Below, one piece after another: positions 17,246 to 28,360 of a DNA stretch of 64,000 bases. The stretch's first letter is position 1, and the number at the start of each line of letters is the position of its first letter. A program made the position numbers and the translations under genes. Source of the stretch: Pseudomonadales bacterium (GTDB taxonomy: Bacteria > Pseudomonadota > Gammaproteobacteria > Pseudomonadales > Pseudohongiellaceae); the NCBI GenBank assembly GCA_022822865.1, contig JAJDYJ010000092.1:1-64000 (forward strand), given 5' to 3'. The notes beneath the pieces are model-generated. The model made no database searches. It worked only from the letters and a program-made list of their open reading frames with translations, and was not told the DNA's origin.

Positions 17246-18700
17246 TCAGCCGTTCAGCAGGAAATGCACGCCGATGCTCGCGAAATAGCCGATCGCGATG
17301 GCCCAACTCCATTTAAGGTGCGAGAAAAAGGTGTATACGCCTCGCGCCTGACCCATCACGGCGACTCCGGCAGCCGAGCCGATGGACAGCATCGAGCCGC
17401 CGGCCCCCGCCGTCAACGTGATCAGCAGCCATTGAAAGAGATCCATTTCCGGCGCCATTTCGAGCACGGCGAACATTACCGGGATATTGTCGATCAGCGC
17501 CGAGGCGAATCCCACGAGGATATTGGCGGTGGTCGGGCCGAGGCCCTCGTAGGTGAATTCCGAGACCACGGCCAGATAGCCAAACGCGCCGAGGCCGCCG
17601 ACGCATAGAATGATGCCGTAGAAGAAGATCAGCGTGTCCCACTCCGCGCGTTGCAGATTGTGGAAGATGTTGTAGGGCTCATTGCCCCGTTCGATCGCGT
17701 CCTCATGCATGGAATCGCTGAACAGGGAAGCGTCTCCGCTGACCAGATCGGTGCCCGCGCCCATGTAGCCGGCGTCGCGCATCTGCAGGTAGTAGCCGTA
17801 GAGCTTGAGCAGACCGAGGCCGGTCATCATGCCGAGCATCGGCGGCAGATGCAGGAAATTGTGAAAGCTCACCGCCATGACGATGGTGACGCCGAACAGC
17901 CCGACGACGACCCAGCCGCCGTACTTGACCTGGGCCTCTTCCTGAACCGACGCCGGTTTCTCGTTGGAAACCGCGAAGCTCATGATGCCCGCGGTAACGA
18001 CCCAGTTGACTATGGACGGAATCACCAGCACGAAGAATTCCTGGAACTGGACGTAGCCGGCCTGCCAGATCATCAGCGTCGTGATGTCGCCGAAAGGACT
18101 GAACACGCCGCCGGCGTTCGCCGCCACGACCACGTTGATGCAGCCGAGCACAATGAAGCGGGTGTTGTCGCCGCCGAGCGAGACCACCACCGCGGCCATG
18201 AGCAGGGCCGTGGTCAGATTGTCCGCCAGCGGCGACATGCAGAAGGAAATGAGGCCGGTGATCCAGAACAGCTTGCGCAAGGTATAGCCCGAACTGACGA
18301 GCTTCACCCGCAGCAGGTTGAAGATGCCGCGCTCTTCCATGGTGTTGATGTAGGTCATCGCCGCGAGCAGGAAAAGGAATAACTCGACGAACTCAAGCAG
18401 GTTGTGCGCTACGAGTTCCTCGGCCAGCTCCGCCTCGCCCGCGGCGGTATAGGCCAGCGCCACGAAAATCCAGATCACCCCGGCGGCGACCACCACCGGC
18501 TTCGACTTGCGCAAATGAATGTTCTCTTCGCTGATCACCAGCGCATAGGCGAGCACGAAGATCACCAGGGCGGCGATGCCCAGCCCGCTGCCGGTCAGGT
18601 CCAGACCCGCCGCCGCTTCGGCGGCCTGCGCTCCCTGGGCGGACAACAGCAAGGAAAGGAACAGGCTGGCGCGGCCAAACAAGGATACAACGCGCTTCAT
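17246..18700 (-). CDS. nhaD: Na+/H+ antiporter, NhaD family
   Basis: The 484-residue inner-membrane protein starts with a signal-like segment and has about 12 transmembrane helices. Strings typical of NhaD are YALVISEENIHLRKSKPVV, FLFLLAAMTYINTMEERG, SPLADNLTTALLM, NAGGVFSPFGDITTLMIWQAGYV (split here for length), and SALIDNIPVMFAVL. NhaD expels sodium in exchange for protons and is frequent in marine and halotolerant gammaproteobacteria. It is convergent with the M20 peptidase, ending 25 nt from it, and reads alone. Confidence 0.9.
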   Translation of the reverse strand: MKRVVSLFGRASLFLSLLLSAQGAQAAEAAAGLDLTGSGLGIAALVIFVLAYALVISEENIHLRKSKPVVVAAGVIWIFVALAYTAAGEAELAEELVAHNLLEFVELFLFLLAAMTYINTMEERGIFNLLRVKLVSSGYTLRKLFWITGLISFCMSPLADNLTTALLMAAVVVSLGGDNTRFIVLGCINVVVAANAGGVFSPFGDITTLMIWQAGYVQFQEFFVLVIPSIVNWVVTAGIMSFAVSNEKPASVQEEAQVKYGGWVVVGLFGVTIVMAVSFHNFLHLPPMLGMMTGLGLLKLYGYYLQMRDAGYMGAGTDLVSGDASLFSDSMHEDAIERGNEPYNIFHNLQRAEWDTLIFFYGIILCVGGLGAFGYLAVVSEFTYEGLGPTTANILVGFASALIDNIPVMFAVLEMAPEMDLFQWLLITLTAGAGGSMLSIGSAAGVAVMGQARGVYTFFSHLKWSWAIAIGYFASIGVHFLLNG

Positions 18701-18810
18701 CGAAGAGACTCCAGTTTCAGTTCCAGTAAAAAAAGAACGCGAATTTTACAGTTTTGGATCACCAAACGCCCGAAAATTCGGTAGGCCGGAAACCGGGACA
18801 GGCTTTGCGT

Positions 18811-20148
18811 CTAGCGATTCGGATACGCGGAGATCAGACGGGCGGCCTGGCTGTCGAGGAGTTCGGCGTGTTCTTCCGGAGGCCCAAGCGCCAGCAGCAC
18901 CTCGATATCGTCGGACTCCGTGTCGAAGGGGTCGGCGTTGACGCGCGCGTCGCCGCCGGCAAGCTGGTGGCAGTCGGCGCTGATCAACAGGTTGTTGTCG
19001 GGACACTCGTTGCAGATCTGCCGGGCGCGGTCGGGGGTTTCGCCGATCAGGCTGTCGTTGGCGCCGGACACGGGCGAATACAACCTGGCGGGAACGACGC
19101 CGCTATGGGCGGCGAGCGTGAAACTGGCATTGGTGCGAACGCCCATTGGATGGGTGTTGAGATGTTCGACCAGGCGCAGGAACAACTGCCCGGCGTAGAT
19201 GGCGTACCAGGCCTGCTCTTCGGCCGAGTTCACCCGGTCGAAGGAGATGAGAATTTCGTCCTCGTGGCAATAGCTGACGCGGCCGTTGTAGACGCGGCTG
19301 ATCTGGCCGGCGAAGAAATAGTAGCGCTCGAGCAATTGCAGGGCGTGTTCGCGGCTCATGGCCGTGGCGAGCGAGAAATAGTTGCTCATGCGGACGACCA
19401 GCAGGCTGATCTCTTCCGAACGCCATGCCGCGCTGTCCACCGGCTCGGTCTCCCCGTCGTAGCGGTCGAGGAAGGTGTAACGGGCGAGGAAACTCACGGT
19501 GGCGTTGTATTGCCTGGTCAGATTGGCGAGTTCGTCCTGTCCGGAAACATCGGGAGATTCGACGATTTCCCCCCGTCTGATCTTGCCCAGTGAATACGAC
19601 AGCAGATTCAGCGGAAATGCGAGCGTGACCTGGCAATAGGTCGAAACGAAGAGCCAGGCAAGCAGGATCATGGCCAGGGTGGCGGCGCCGATGAAAATCA
19701 GGTTGTCGTTCAGCGCGGCGCGCAGATAGCCGAGGTCGAGACCGACGCTGACCGCGCCATGGGTTGTCCCGAGAAATTCGATGGTGCGGACGTAGTACTC
19801 GCCGTGCAGGATCGGCCTTGTCACTATTTCGATCGGCGGATTCGCGTTGGGAGCGCCGGCCGCGGACACGCGCCGGCCCTGGTCGTCGAACAGGACCACT
19901 TCGATCACGGCGGGGTCCGCCGCGAGTTCTTCGAGAATCACGTTGATGCTGATGCGGTCGTCGGCCTGTACATGCTCGGCCAGCAACTCCGCGGCCTGCC
20001 GCGCGACGGTAGCGCCCAGCCGGTCGGCCTGGGCTTGCAGCACAAGGCGCGTGTGATAGCTGCTGATCAGCCAGAACACGCACATTGCGAACGACAGGGC
20101 GAGGACGGCGGTCAGGGAAAAGCGGGAGGCAATGCGGGTAAATCTCAT
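18811..20148 (-). CDS. Membrane sensor with HAMP and degenerate class III cyclase-like domain
   Basis: Starting at ATG 20148 the protein has 445 residues: transmembrane helix about 10-28, a periplasmic sensor region about 30-155, a second helix near IFIGAATLAMILLAWL, a HAMP-like linker (GKIRRGEIVESPDVSGQDELANL), then a nucleotide-cyclase-homology fold. The first metal-binding Asp expected after the core strand is missing (LLVVRMSNYFSL), so cyclase activity is doubtful. In-frame ATGs at 20160 and 20211 are alternative starts. Its neighbour, on the same strand 79 nt upstream, is a degenerate GGDEF-EAL protein, suggesting a shared signalling role. Confidence 0.65.
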   Translation of the reverse strand: MRFTRIASRFSLTAVLALSFAMCVFWLISSYHTRLVLQAQADRLGATVARQAAELLAEHVQADDRISINVILEELAADPAVIEVVLFDDQGRRVSAAGAPNANPPIEIVTRPILHGEYYVRTIEFLGTTHGAVSVGLDLGYLRAALNDNLIFIGAATLAMILLAWLFVSTYCQVTLAFPLNLLSYSLGKIRRGEIVESPDVSGQDELANLTRQYNATVSFLARYTFLDRYDGETEPVDSAAWRSEEISLLVVRMSNYFSLATAMSREHALQLLERYYFFAGQISRVYNGRVSYCHEDEILISFDRVNSAEEQAWYAIYAGQLFLRLVEHLNTHPMGVRTNASFTLAAHSGVVPARLYSPVSGANDSLIGETPDRARQICNECPDNNLLISADCHQLAGGDARVNADPFDTESDDIEVLLALGPPEEHAELLDSQAARLISAYPNR

Positions 20149-20188
20149 AGGCGGCAGCATAATTCCCGGATTGGCTGTACGCAAACGC

Positions 20189-20209
20189 TTGGCTTCGATC
20201 CGCCGCCGC
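20189..20209. repeat. Isolated end of the dispersed repeat family
   Basis: TTGGCTTCGATCCGCCGCC matches the left end of the dispersed repeat with one changed base. It lies between the cyclase-like gene and the EAL gene and has no partner arm. Confidence 0.35.
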
Positions 20210-20226
20210 AAGGCCCCTCTACTGAT

Positions 20227-21510
20227 TCAGGCTGCCTTGATTCGTAATTCTTGGGGGAATTGGAAGGTGGGGTTCGGGGTGGGTTCGGCGAGGCAGTTGC
20301 CTTGGGCCAGGGTTACGCCGGAACGCCATAGCAGCGGCAGCGTGTTGAAGTTTTCCACCAGCGCCGCGATCGGCTGGATGTTCGAATCGCGCAATTTGTG
20401 CAGCGTTTGCCGCAGTTGCCGCTTTCCGTCGCCGGCTCCGTCCGCCGGCAGGTTCATCTTGACGTAATCGGCATTGAGCAAGGGCAGGTAGCGAAAAGGA
20501 TTGTCGGTCAGGCCGAAGTTGCTCACGGCGAGACGGATTTCGAGCCCGGCGAGATGTTCGCAAAGATATTGCAGGTGGTGCTGGGCGATCAGGATATCGA
20601 TCTCGCTGATCTGCAGGACCAGTTGCCGCGCCAGATGGGTTTGCCCGGCGAGTTCGGCTCGCAGCCAGTGATGGAAGCCGGCGTCGACCATGGAATTCTG
20701 GGTCAGGCTGACGAAGAAACACATGGCGGGCCGATTCCTCTCCCGCAGGATGCCGAGCGCCCGGCTGATCAATTGCCGATCGATGACGCCGCCGAGCGCG
20801 TTCTGCACGGCGATTTCGAACATGCGCACCGGTGCGAGGCGGCCCTTGTCGAGCGGTAGCTGGCAACGCACTTCGTAACGCTCGACGCCGTCGGGCATGA
20901 GGCTGACGATCGGCTGGAAATTCAGCGCCAGCGGCTGCCGTTCGAGCGCGGGACCCAGGTCGAGCGGGTCGAAACCGTCGACTTCGTGCATCGCCGACAG
21001 CCGTTGTTCGCCATGCCGGCGGAACAGGGCGACGCTCAACTGGTGCCGGGCCCGGGCGAACAGCACTTCCGGGCCGGTTACGCCGGGTTCGGACGCGGCC
21101 AGGCCGACCGCGCATTTCAGTTCGAGTTGCGGCGGGATCGATTCGGATACCGCCGATTGCAGCGCCTGCTTGATGCGGTCGGTAATGGGCCTCGCGTTGA
21201 CGCTGTTTTCGTTGCGCAGCAGCAGGACGAATTCGTAGTTTTCGCAGCGGCAGAGCATGACCCCCTCCGGCAGGTTGTGCTGCAGCAGCCGGGCGATATC
21301 GCTGAGCAGGAAACTGGCGTCGGATTTGCCGACCCAGGAACGTATTTCGTAGAAGTTCTCCAGTTGCAGCAAGGCGAGGGTTGCCGGCCGGCCGTCGTTC
21401 AGCGCCCGCCGCAGGGCGTCTTCGAGCCAGGCGCGGTTCGGCAGCCCCGTGAGAGGGTCGAGATGTTCGTTCGGCAGGTGCGCCGCTTGTGTCTGCAAGG
21501 TCCCGTCCAT
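20227..21510 (-). CDS. Degenerate GGDEF-EAL protein
   Basis: The 427-residue cytoplasmic protein opens with DPLTGLPNRAWLEDAL, the usual start of a GGDEF domain, but the catalytic GGDEF position reads RCENYEF. The following EAL-type domain has the start FQPIVSL and the late QGNCLAEP string, but the catalytic E-A-L is replaced by YEVRCQL. Both diguanylate cyclase and phosphodiesterase activities are therefore probably lost, as in FimX- or LapD-like c-di-GMP receptors. It may read c-di-GMP and act through proteins, perhaps the membrane sensor encoded downstream on the same strand. Confidence 0.85.
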   Translation of the reverse strand: MDGTLQTQAAHLPNEHLDPLTGLPNRAWLEDALRRALNDGRPATLALLQLENFYEIRSWVGKSDASFLLSDIARLLQHNLPEGVMLCRCENYEFVLLLRNENSVNARPITDRIKQALQSAVSESIPPQLELKCAVGLAASEPGVTGPEVLFARARHQLSVALFRRHGEQRLSAMHEVDGFDPLDLGPALERQPLALNFQPIVSLMPDGVERYEVRCQLPLDKGRLAPVRMFEIAVQNALGGVIDRQLISRALGILRERNRPAMCFFVSLTQNSMVDAGFHHWLRAELAGQTHLARQLVLQISEIDILIAQHHLQYLCEHLAGLEIRLAVSNFGLTDNPFRYLPLLNADYVKMNLPADGAGDGKRQLRQTLHKLRDSNIQPIAALVENFNTLPLLWRSGVTLAQGNCLAEPTPNPTFQFPQELRIKAA

Positions 21511-21539
21511 GGACAGATTCTCCTTGATGGGTTGAAAGC

Positions 21540-22550
21540 CTATATCAGCCGGGTTTTTGCGGGTTCGCCCGGATCCTCCCGCACCAGGCGGGGCACCAGA
21601 TAACCGGGCAGGCAGGCCTGCAATTCCCGCATGATCGCCTCGGCCGCCGCCAGCGTCACGGCGAAATGCCGCGTGCCCGCGACCCGGTCCGGGAGGTGCA
21701 GGTAATAGGGTAGGACATTTTCGGCGAAAAGCCGTTTTGCGAGCGCGGAAAGCGCCGCGGCATCGTCGTTGACGCCTTTAAGCAGCACCGATTGGTTGAG
21801 CAGGCGGACGCCGGCGTGGTTCAGCGCGCCCAGGGCAGCGGCGACATCGGCGTCGATCTCCTGCCCGTGATTGCAATGGATAACGAGCACCACCCGTTGG
21901 CGGCACTCGCGCAACATCGCGAGCAGCTCGGCGCTTACCCGTTCGGGAATGACCACGGGAAGGCGCGTGTGGATGCGCACGGTGGTCACATGGGAAATCC
22001 CGGAGACGGCTTCGATCAGCCAGCGCAACTGGCCGTCCCCGAGCGCCAGCGGATCGCCGCCGCTGAGGATCACTTCCTCGATGCTCGCGTCGCCGCGGAT
22101 GTAGTCGAAGGCCTCGCTCCATTGCGCGCGCGCCGGGCTGTTCTCGCGATAGTCGAATTCGCGGCGAAAACAGTAACGGCAATGGATCGCGCAATGCGGG
22201 GCCGCGATCAGCAGCACCCGGCCCCGATACTTGTGCAGCAGGCCGGGGCGCGGATTATAATGGCGCTCCCGCAGCGGGTCGGCCGTGAAACCGGGCGCCT
22301 CCCGCTCTTCCACGAAGGAAGGCCATACCTGGCGCAGCAACGGGTCCCGCCAGTTGCCCTTTTCCATGCGTTCGGCGAAGGCCCGCGGCACCTTCAGCGG
22401 AAATTGCGCCAGCGCCTGTTCGCCGGCGGGGTCCAGGCTCCGATCGAGTTGCAGGAAGTCGGCGAGTTCCCGCGGGTCGGTAATCAGATCGGACAGGGAT
22501 TCCTGCCAGAGATCCGCCGGCTGGCCGGCTGGAGGCATGGACGCGGGCAT
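21540..22550 (-). CDS. epmB: EF-P beta-lysylation protein EpmB (lysine 2,3-aminomutase family)
   Basis: This 336-residue radical SAM enzyme has the cluster motif CAIHCRYC (Cys120, Cys124, Cys127) after an AAPH string, and continues RREFDYREN and [11 protein letters not shown]. It converts L-alpha-lysine to R-beta-lysine, which EpmA attaches to EF-P. It is divergent from efp, whose start is 36 nt away, a classical arrangement, so the shared intergenic must hold both promoters. Length is normal for EpmB. Confidence 0.95.
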   Translation of the reverse strand: MPASMPPAGQPADLWQESLSDLITDPRELADFLQLDRSLDPAGEQALAQFPLKVPRAFAERMEKGNWRDPLLRQVWPSFVEEREAPGFTADPLRERHYNPRPGLLHKYRGRVLLIAAPHCAIHCRYCFRREFDYRENSPARAQWSEAFDYIRGDASIEEVILSGGDPLALGDGQLRWLIEAVSGISHVTTVRIHTRLPVVIPERVSAELLAMLRECRQRVVLVIHCNHGQEIDADVAAALGALNHAGVRLLNQSVLLKGVNDDAAALSALAKRLFAENVLPYYLHLPDRVAGTRHFAVTLAAAEAIMRELQACLPGYLVPRLVREDPGEPAKTRLI

Positions 22551-22586
22551 GTACCGATATTCGAGGCAAAGTGAGCGAAAGGCAAC

Positions 22587-23159
22587 ATGACATCCTATTC
22601 AACCAACGAGTTCAAGAGCGGCCTGAAACTGCTGGTCGACGGCGAGCCCTGTTCGATCCTGGAAAACGAGTTCGTCAAGCCCGGCAAGGGCCAGGCCTTC
22701 AACCGCGTCAAGTTCCGCAACCTGCTCAACGGCCGGGTCTGGGAGCGGACCTTCAAGTCCGGCGAGTCGCTGGAAGGCGCCGACGTGCTCGAACTCGACA
22801 TGGAATATCTCTACGAAGACGGCGAATTCTGGCATTTCATGAAGACAGACGGCAGCTACGAGCAGATGGCCGCCGACGCCGCCGCCATCAGCGAGGCGCG
22901 CAACTGGCTCAAACCGCAGGAGGCCTACCAGGTCGTGCTCTGGAACGACAGCCCGATCTCGGTCATTCCGCCCAATTTCGTCGAACTCGAAATCACGCAG
23001 ACCGACCCTGGCCTGAAAGGCGATACCGCCCAGGGCGGCTCCAAGCCCGCCACCCTGAGTTCGGGCGCCGTGGTCAAGGTGCCCCTGTTCGTCAACGAGG
23101 GCGATGTGCTGCGGGTCGACACCCGGACCGGGGAATACCAGAACCGGGTCAACAAGTAG
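22587..23159 (+). CDS. efp: Translation elongation factor P
   Basis: The 190-residue protein has the three beta-barrel domains of EF-P. The modified loop is VKPGKGQA with the acceptor Lys34, as in the beta-lysylated EF-Ps. The C-terminal end [17 protein letters not shown] is standard. EF-P relieves ribosome stalling at polyproline runs. Modifying enzymes EpmB (divergent, left) and EpmA (9 nt right) sit beside it, so the entire pathway except EpmC hydroxylase is here. Confidence 0.97.
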   Translation: MTSYSTNEFKSGLKLLVDGEPCSILENEFVKPGKGQAFNRVKFRNLLNGRVWERTFKSGESLEGADVLELDMEYLYEDGEFWHFMKTDGSYEQMAADAAAISEARNWLKPQEAYQVVLWNDSPISVIPPNFVELEITQTDPGLKGDTAQGGSKPATLSSGAVVKVPLFVNEGDVLRVDTRTGEYQNRVNK

Positions 23160-23167
23160 GCCCCGCC

Positions 23168-24124
23168 ATGGCCGACTGGCGGCCGGCCGCCGCGCCGGAA
23201 TTGCTGCAACTGCGGGCGGACGCGCTGGCCCGCATCCGGCAGTTCTTCGCCGCCCGCGACGTACTCGAAGTCGAAACCCCGCTACTCGCCCCCGCAACGG
23301 TCACCGACCCGCATATCGATTCCATCCCCGCCCGGGTGCAACTGGCGGGCAGCCCGCAAACCTTCCACCTGCAGACCTCACCCGAATACGCCATGAAGCG
23401 CCTGCTCGCCGCGGGCAGCGGCGCCTGCTACCAGATCTGCAAAAGCTTCCGCCAGGGCGACGCCGGCCCCAGACACAACCCCGAGTTCACCATGCTCGAA
23501 TGGTATCGCCCCGGCTTCAGCCTCGAAGAACTAATGGCCGAAGTAGAACAACTCCTGCACGAATTTCTGCCGCAGACATCGATGCCCCGACTGAGCTACC
23601 GCAATCTGTTCCGGCGCCACCTCGACATCGACCCACACCGAATCGAACTTCCAGCCCTGCGCCGGCTCACGCAGGAAACCCTTCCGGTCGACGGCGCCAA
23701 ACTAGAAGCCACCGACTGCCTGCAACTGCTGCTAGCCCAGACGATCGAACCCAATTTGCCCGAGTATTGCTTCGTCTACGATTATCCAACCGCCCAGGCC
23801 GCGCTCGCTCGTATCGAGGAGGACAGCGCCGGCGAGCCCGTTGCGCGACGTTTCGAACTATTCTGCCGCGGCATGGAACTGGCCAACGGCTACGACGAAG
23901 AAACCGACCCCGAGGAGTTACGCAACAGATTCGAGCGCGACCAACAAAGCCGCGCCAAACGCGACCGCCCCGTCCCCGAAATCGACGAAAAACTGCTGGC
24001 GGCCCTCGAACACGGCCTTCCCTCCTGCTCCGGCGTCGCTTTCGGCATAGACCGCCTGCTGATGCTGCTCAGCGGAGCAAACTCCATCACCGAAGTGCTC
24101 GCCTTTCCAATCGACTGCATTTGA
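23168..24124 (+). CDS. epmA: EF-P (R)-beta-lysine ligase EpmA
   Basis: ATG at 23168 gives 318 residues; longer in-frame extensions run across efp and are not credible. It is a class II lysyl-tRNA synthetase-like catalytic core without the anticodon domain: motif 2 [20 protein letters not shown] and motif 3 [12 protein letters not shown] are complete. It joins beta-lysine to Lys34 of EF-P. The gene follows efp closely, so it is co-transcribed. The last third becomes noticeably C-rich on the sense strand. A dispersed repeat begins 8 nt after the stop. Confidence 0.95.
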   Translation: MADWRPAAAPELLQLRADALARIRQFFAARDVLEVETPLLAPATVTDPHIDSIPARVQLAGSPQTFHLQTSPEYAMKRLLAAGSGACYQICKSFRQGDAGPRHNPEFTMLEWYRPGFSLEELMAEVEQLLHEFLPQTSMPRLSYRNLFRRHLDIDPHRIELPALRRLTQETLPVDGAKLEATDCLQLLLAQTIEPNLPEYCFVYDYPTAQAALARIEEDSAGEPVARRFELFCRGMELANGYDEETDPEELRNRFERDQQSRAKRDRPVPEIDEKLLAALEHGLPSCSGVAFGIDRLLMLLSGANSITEVLAFPIDCI

Positions 24125-24131
24125 GGGTGGG

Positions 24132-24345
24132 TTGTTGGCGATTTGTGGCTTCGATCCGTCGCCGCCGGGTGGTGGTGTGTGCAGCGGATGCCGTGGGATC
24201 TGCACAATGTGAGTCGCCGTCGGGTGGCAGAGGGTTCAGCGGGCGTGCGAGGCATGGATGCCGAGCGCGAAGCCTACAGGGATGTATTTACGGCGTCCGC
24301 TGAACCCTCTGCCACCCGACGGCGACGGATCGAAGCCACTGACCC
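24132..24345. repeat. Dispersed palindromic repeat, copy A (composite)
   Basis: A 30-bp perfect inverted repeat (24213-24242 and 24297-24326) encloses a 54-nt loop with GGCATGGATGCC and GATGTATTTACGGCG. To the left lies a truncated second copy in the other orientation (24147-24212, GGCTTCGATCCGTCGCCG onward). The right outer end is GGCGACGGATCGAAGCC. The element fills the gap between convergent epmA and the transaminase gene. The loop is the reverse complement of that in copy E, with a few differences. Confidence 0.85.
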
Positions 24346-24370
24346 CCAACAACCAACCCAGTCTCCGAAG

Positions 24371-25225
24371 CTAAGCGCAAACCTCTTCAAGCATGTGGCG
24401 AACATATAACTGCCGCAACTTGCGACTGACTGGTCCGGGTTTGCCGTTACCGATCTGGTTTCCGTCGATGCGAATCACCGGATGCAGGATCGTCGTCGCG
24501 CTGCTGATGAAGGCTTCGTCGGCGACCAGGGCCTCTTCCAGGCTGAACGGCCTTTCTTCGTATGCGATTCCCTCCCCGGCGGCAATTTCCAGCAACCGTC
24601 GGCGGCGGATTCCCGGCAGGATGAGATTCGACAGCGGCCGCGTGATTACCTTGCCTTCCTTGACGATATAGGCCGTCGATGATGCGCCCTCGGTGACCAG
24701 GCCGTCTTCGATCATCCAGGCCTCGCCGGCATCGTGATTCGCGGCGTACTGTTTTGCCAGCACCTGGGCGAGCAAATTGAGCGACTTGATGTCGCGGCGC
24801 AGCCAGCGGATTTCCTCCGTGGTGACAACGGTGATTCCATTCGCGGCACTGGGATTGTCGAGAAGGGGCATGACCTGGGTGAAAGCCGCCATGCTCGACG
24901 GGGTGTTTGAGGGGAAGGTGAACTGGCGATCCGATGCGCCCCGGGTGACCTGGGTGTAGACGATGCCTTCTTCGAGCGAATTGCGCGCAACGAGTTGTTC
25001 GAGCACTTCCTGGTATTCCGATTCGGAACAGGGCCAGGCGATGCCGAGTTTGTCGAGGCTGCCGGCGAGGCGCTGGAGGAAGTAATCCCGGTCCGCGAGC
25101 CGGCCGCGAATCACCGGCACGACTTCGTACACTCCGTCGCCGAAGACGAAACCGCGATCGAAGATCGAAATCTTCGCCTCTTCTTCGGGCATGTATTCCC
25201 CGTTCACGTAGACGATTCTGCTCAA
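24371..25225 (-). CDS. Class IV aminotransferase, D-alanine transaminase-like
   Basis: The 284-residue PLP enzyme begins IVYVNGEYMPEEEAKISIFDRGF and has GDGVYEVVPV, the Schiff-base lysine in RRDIKSLNLL (Lys147), and GLVTEGASSTAYIV. These are the marks of D-amino-acid transaminases rather than branched-chain ones. It would swap amino groups between D-alanine, D-glutamate and 2-oxo acids. Given the D-aminoacylase gene at 3190, D-amino-acid use is plausible for this organism. Its ATG overlaps the stop of the GNAT gene upstream by 4 nt. Confidence 0.9.
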   Translation of the reverse strand: MSRIVYVNGEYMPEEEAKISIFDRGFVFGDGVYEVVPVIRGRLADRDYFLQRLAGSLDKLGIAWPCSESEYQEVLEQLVARNSLEEGIVYTQVTRGASDRQFTFPSNTPSSMAAFTQVMPLLDNPSAANGITVVTTEEIRWLRRDIKSLNLLAQVLAKQYAANHDAGEAWMIEDGLVTEGASSTAYIVKEGKVITRPLSNLILPGIRRRRLLEIAAGEGIAYEERPFSLEEALVADEAFISSATTILHPVIRIDGNQIGNGKPGPVSRKLRQLYVRHMLEEVCA

Positions 25226-25755
25226 GATGAAGCTCCTTCCTGTTTCTCGAACATCGCCGCCACCTCATCGAGCGCCGAACCGGCCAGGCGCTGCACCGTC
25301 CATTCGTCCATGGCTACCGCTCCCAGCGAGCGGTAGAACCGGATCGAAGGCTCGTTCCAGTCGAGTACCGACCATTCCATGCGCGTGCACTTGCGTTCGA
25401 TCGCCAGCCTGGCCACAAAGGTCAGCAGGCATTTGCCGTAACCGCGGCCGCGCATTTCGGGTTTGACGTAGATGTCTTCGAGATAGATTCCCGGCCGGCC
25501 GGTAAAGGTGGAAAAATTGTGGAAGAACAGTGCATAACCAACGGGCTTGCCCTGAAACTCGCCGATAACGACCTCGCCGCAGGGATGTTCGCCGAACAGG
25601 GTCTCGCGCAGCACCTCCTCGGTGGCGACGACTTCATGAGACAGTTTCTCGTATTCGGCCAGTTCCCGGATAAGCGCGAGAATCAGTCCGCAATCCTCGG
25701 CCCGCGCCTCGCGCAGCACGAAATCAGGCAGGGCAGTTGCAATCATCTCCATCAC
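25222..25755 (-). CDS. GNAT family N-acetyltransferase
   Basis: The 177-residue protein has the full GNAT fold: FVLREARAEDCGLILALIREL at the N terminus, YLEDIYVKPEMRGRGYGKCLL with the acetyl-CoA loop R-G-x-G-Y/G, and WSVLDWNEPSIRFYRSLGA. This is the pattern of the diamine/thialysine acetyltransferase (SSAT-like) branch. The gene starts 38 nt from the extended -10 site of the divergent icd and is coupled to the transaminase. Substrate not determined. Confidence 0.88.
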   Translation of the reverse strand: MMEMIATALPDFVLREARAEDCGLILALIRELAEYEKLSHEVVATEEVLRETLFGEHPCGEVVIGEFQGKPVGYALFFHNFSTFTGRPGIYLEDIYVKPEMRGRGYGKCLLTFVARLAIERKCTRMEWSVLDWNEPSIRFYRSLGAVAMDEWTVQRLAGSALDEVAAMFEKQEGASS

Positions 25756-25789
25756 TTTCCCGTATCGAAATCACATGGCGCCGGGGCGC

Positions 25790-25798
25790 TGCTATAAT
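25790..25798 (+). promoter_or_regulatory. Extended -10 promoter of icd
   Basis: TGCTATAAT is a consensus TATAAT with the TGn extension, at 25790-25798. No good -35 is visible, as expected for extended -10 promoters. The icd start lies 60 bp downstream. Confidence 0.7.
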
Positions 25799-25857
25799 AC
25801 GCGACTTTTTGCGCCGGGGCCGCCGCGGCGCGGCCCCTCAAAAACCATGGTAACCGG

Positions 25858-28083
<2,226 letters not shown>

Positions 28084-28118
28084 TAAGGCTTGGGGCACTC
28101 CCCGGAGCCCTGAGCGAT

Positions 28119-28360
28119 TGTGGCTTCGATCCGTCGCTATCGGGTGGTGGGGTATTTAGCGGACGCCGTAAATACGGTCAGTCAATCATTGACTTCGGGT
28201 AGGTTTGTGCATGCCGTCCCTGGCGCAAGATTGTAGACTTCGAGCAACTCCAGCCTTGCCATCCTTGGCAAGTCGTTCGGCCCTCAAGAAGCGCTGCTTC
28301 TTGTCGGCTTCGCCGACCGGGCCTCACCCTCTGCCACCCAACGGCGACGGATCGAAGCTA
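28119..28360. repeat. Dispersed palindromic repeat, copy B (long-loop form)
   Basis: The left end GTGGCTTCGATCCGTCGC (28119-28136) and the right end GGCGACGGATCGAAGC (28342-28357) bound about 200 nt. Inside are three short hairpins in a row: CTTGCCA/TTGGCAAG, AAGAAGC/GCTTCTT and GTCGGC/GCCGAC. The same three stems recur in copy C with changed loop bases. The element ends at the stop codon of the NHL gene. Confidence 0.8.

Noticed and set aside
22571..23167. EpmA starting upstream and spanning efp
   Set aside because: The in-frame extension is an out-of-frame reading of efp and is arginine-rich nonsense; the true N terminus begins at 23168.
24147..24345. Dispersed repeats as intrinsic terminators only
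   Set aside because: The hairpins are far longer than needed, have no T-run after them, and carry conserved loops and ends; a termination side effect remains possible.
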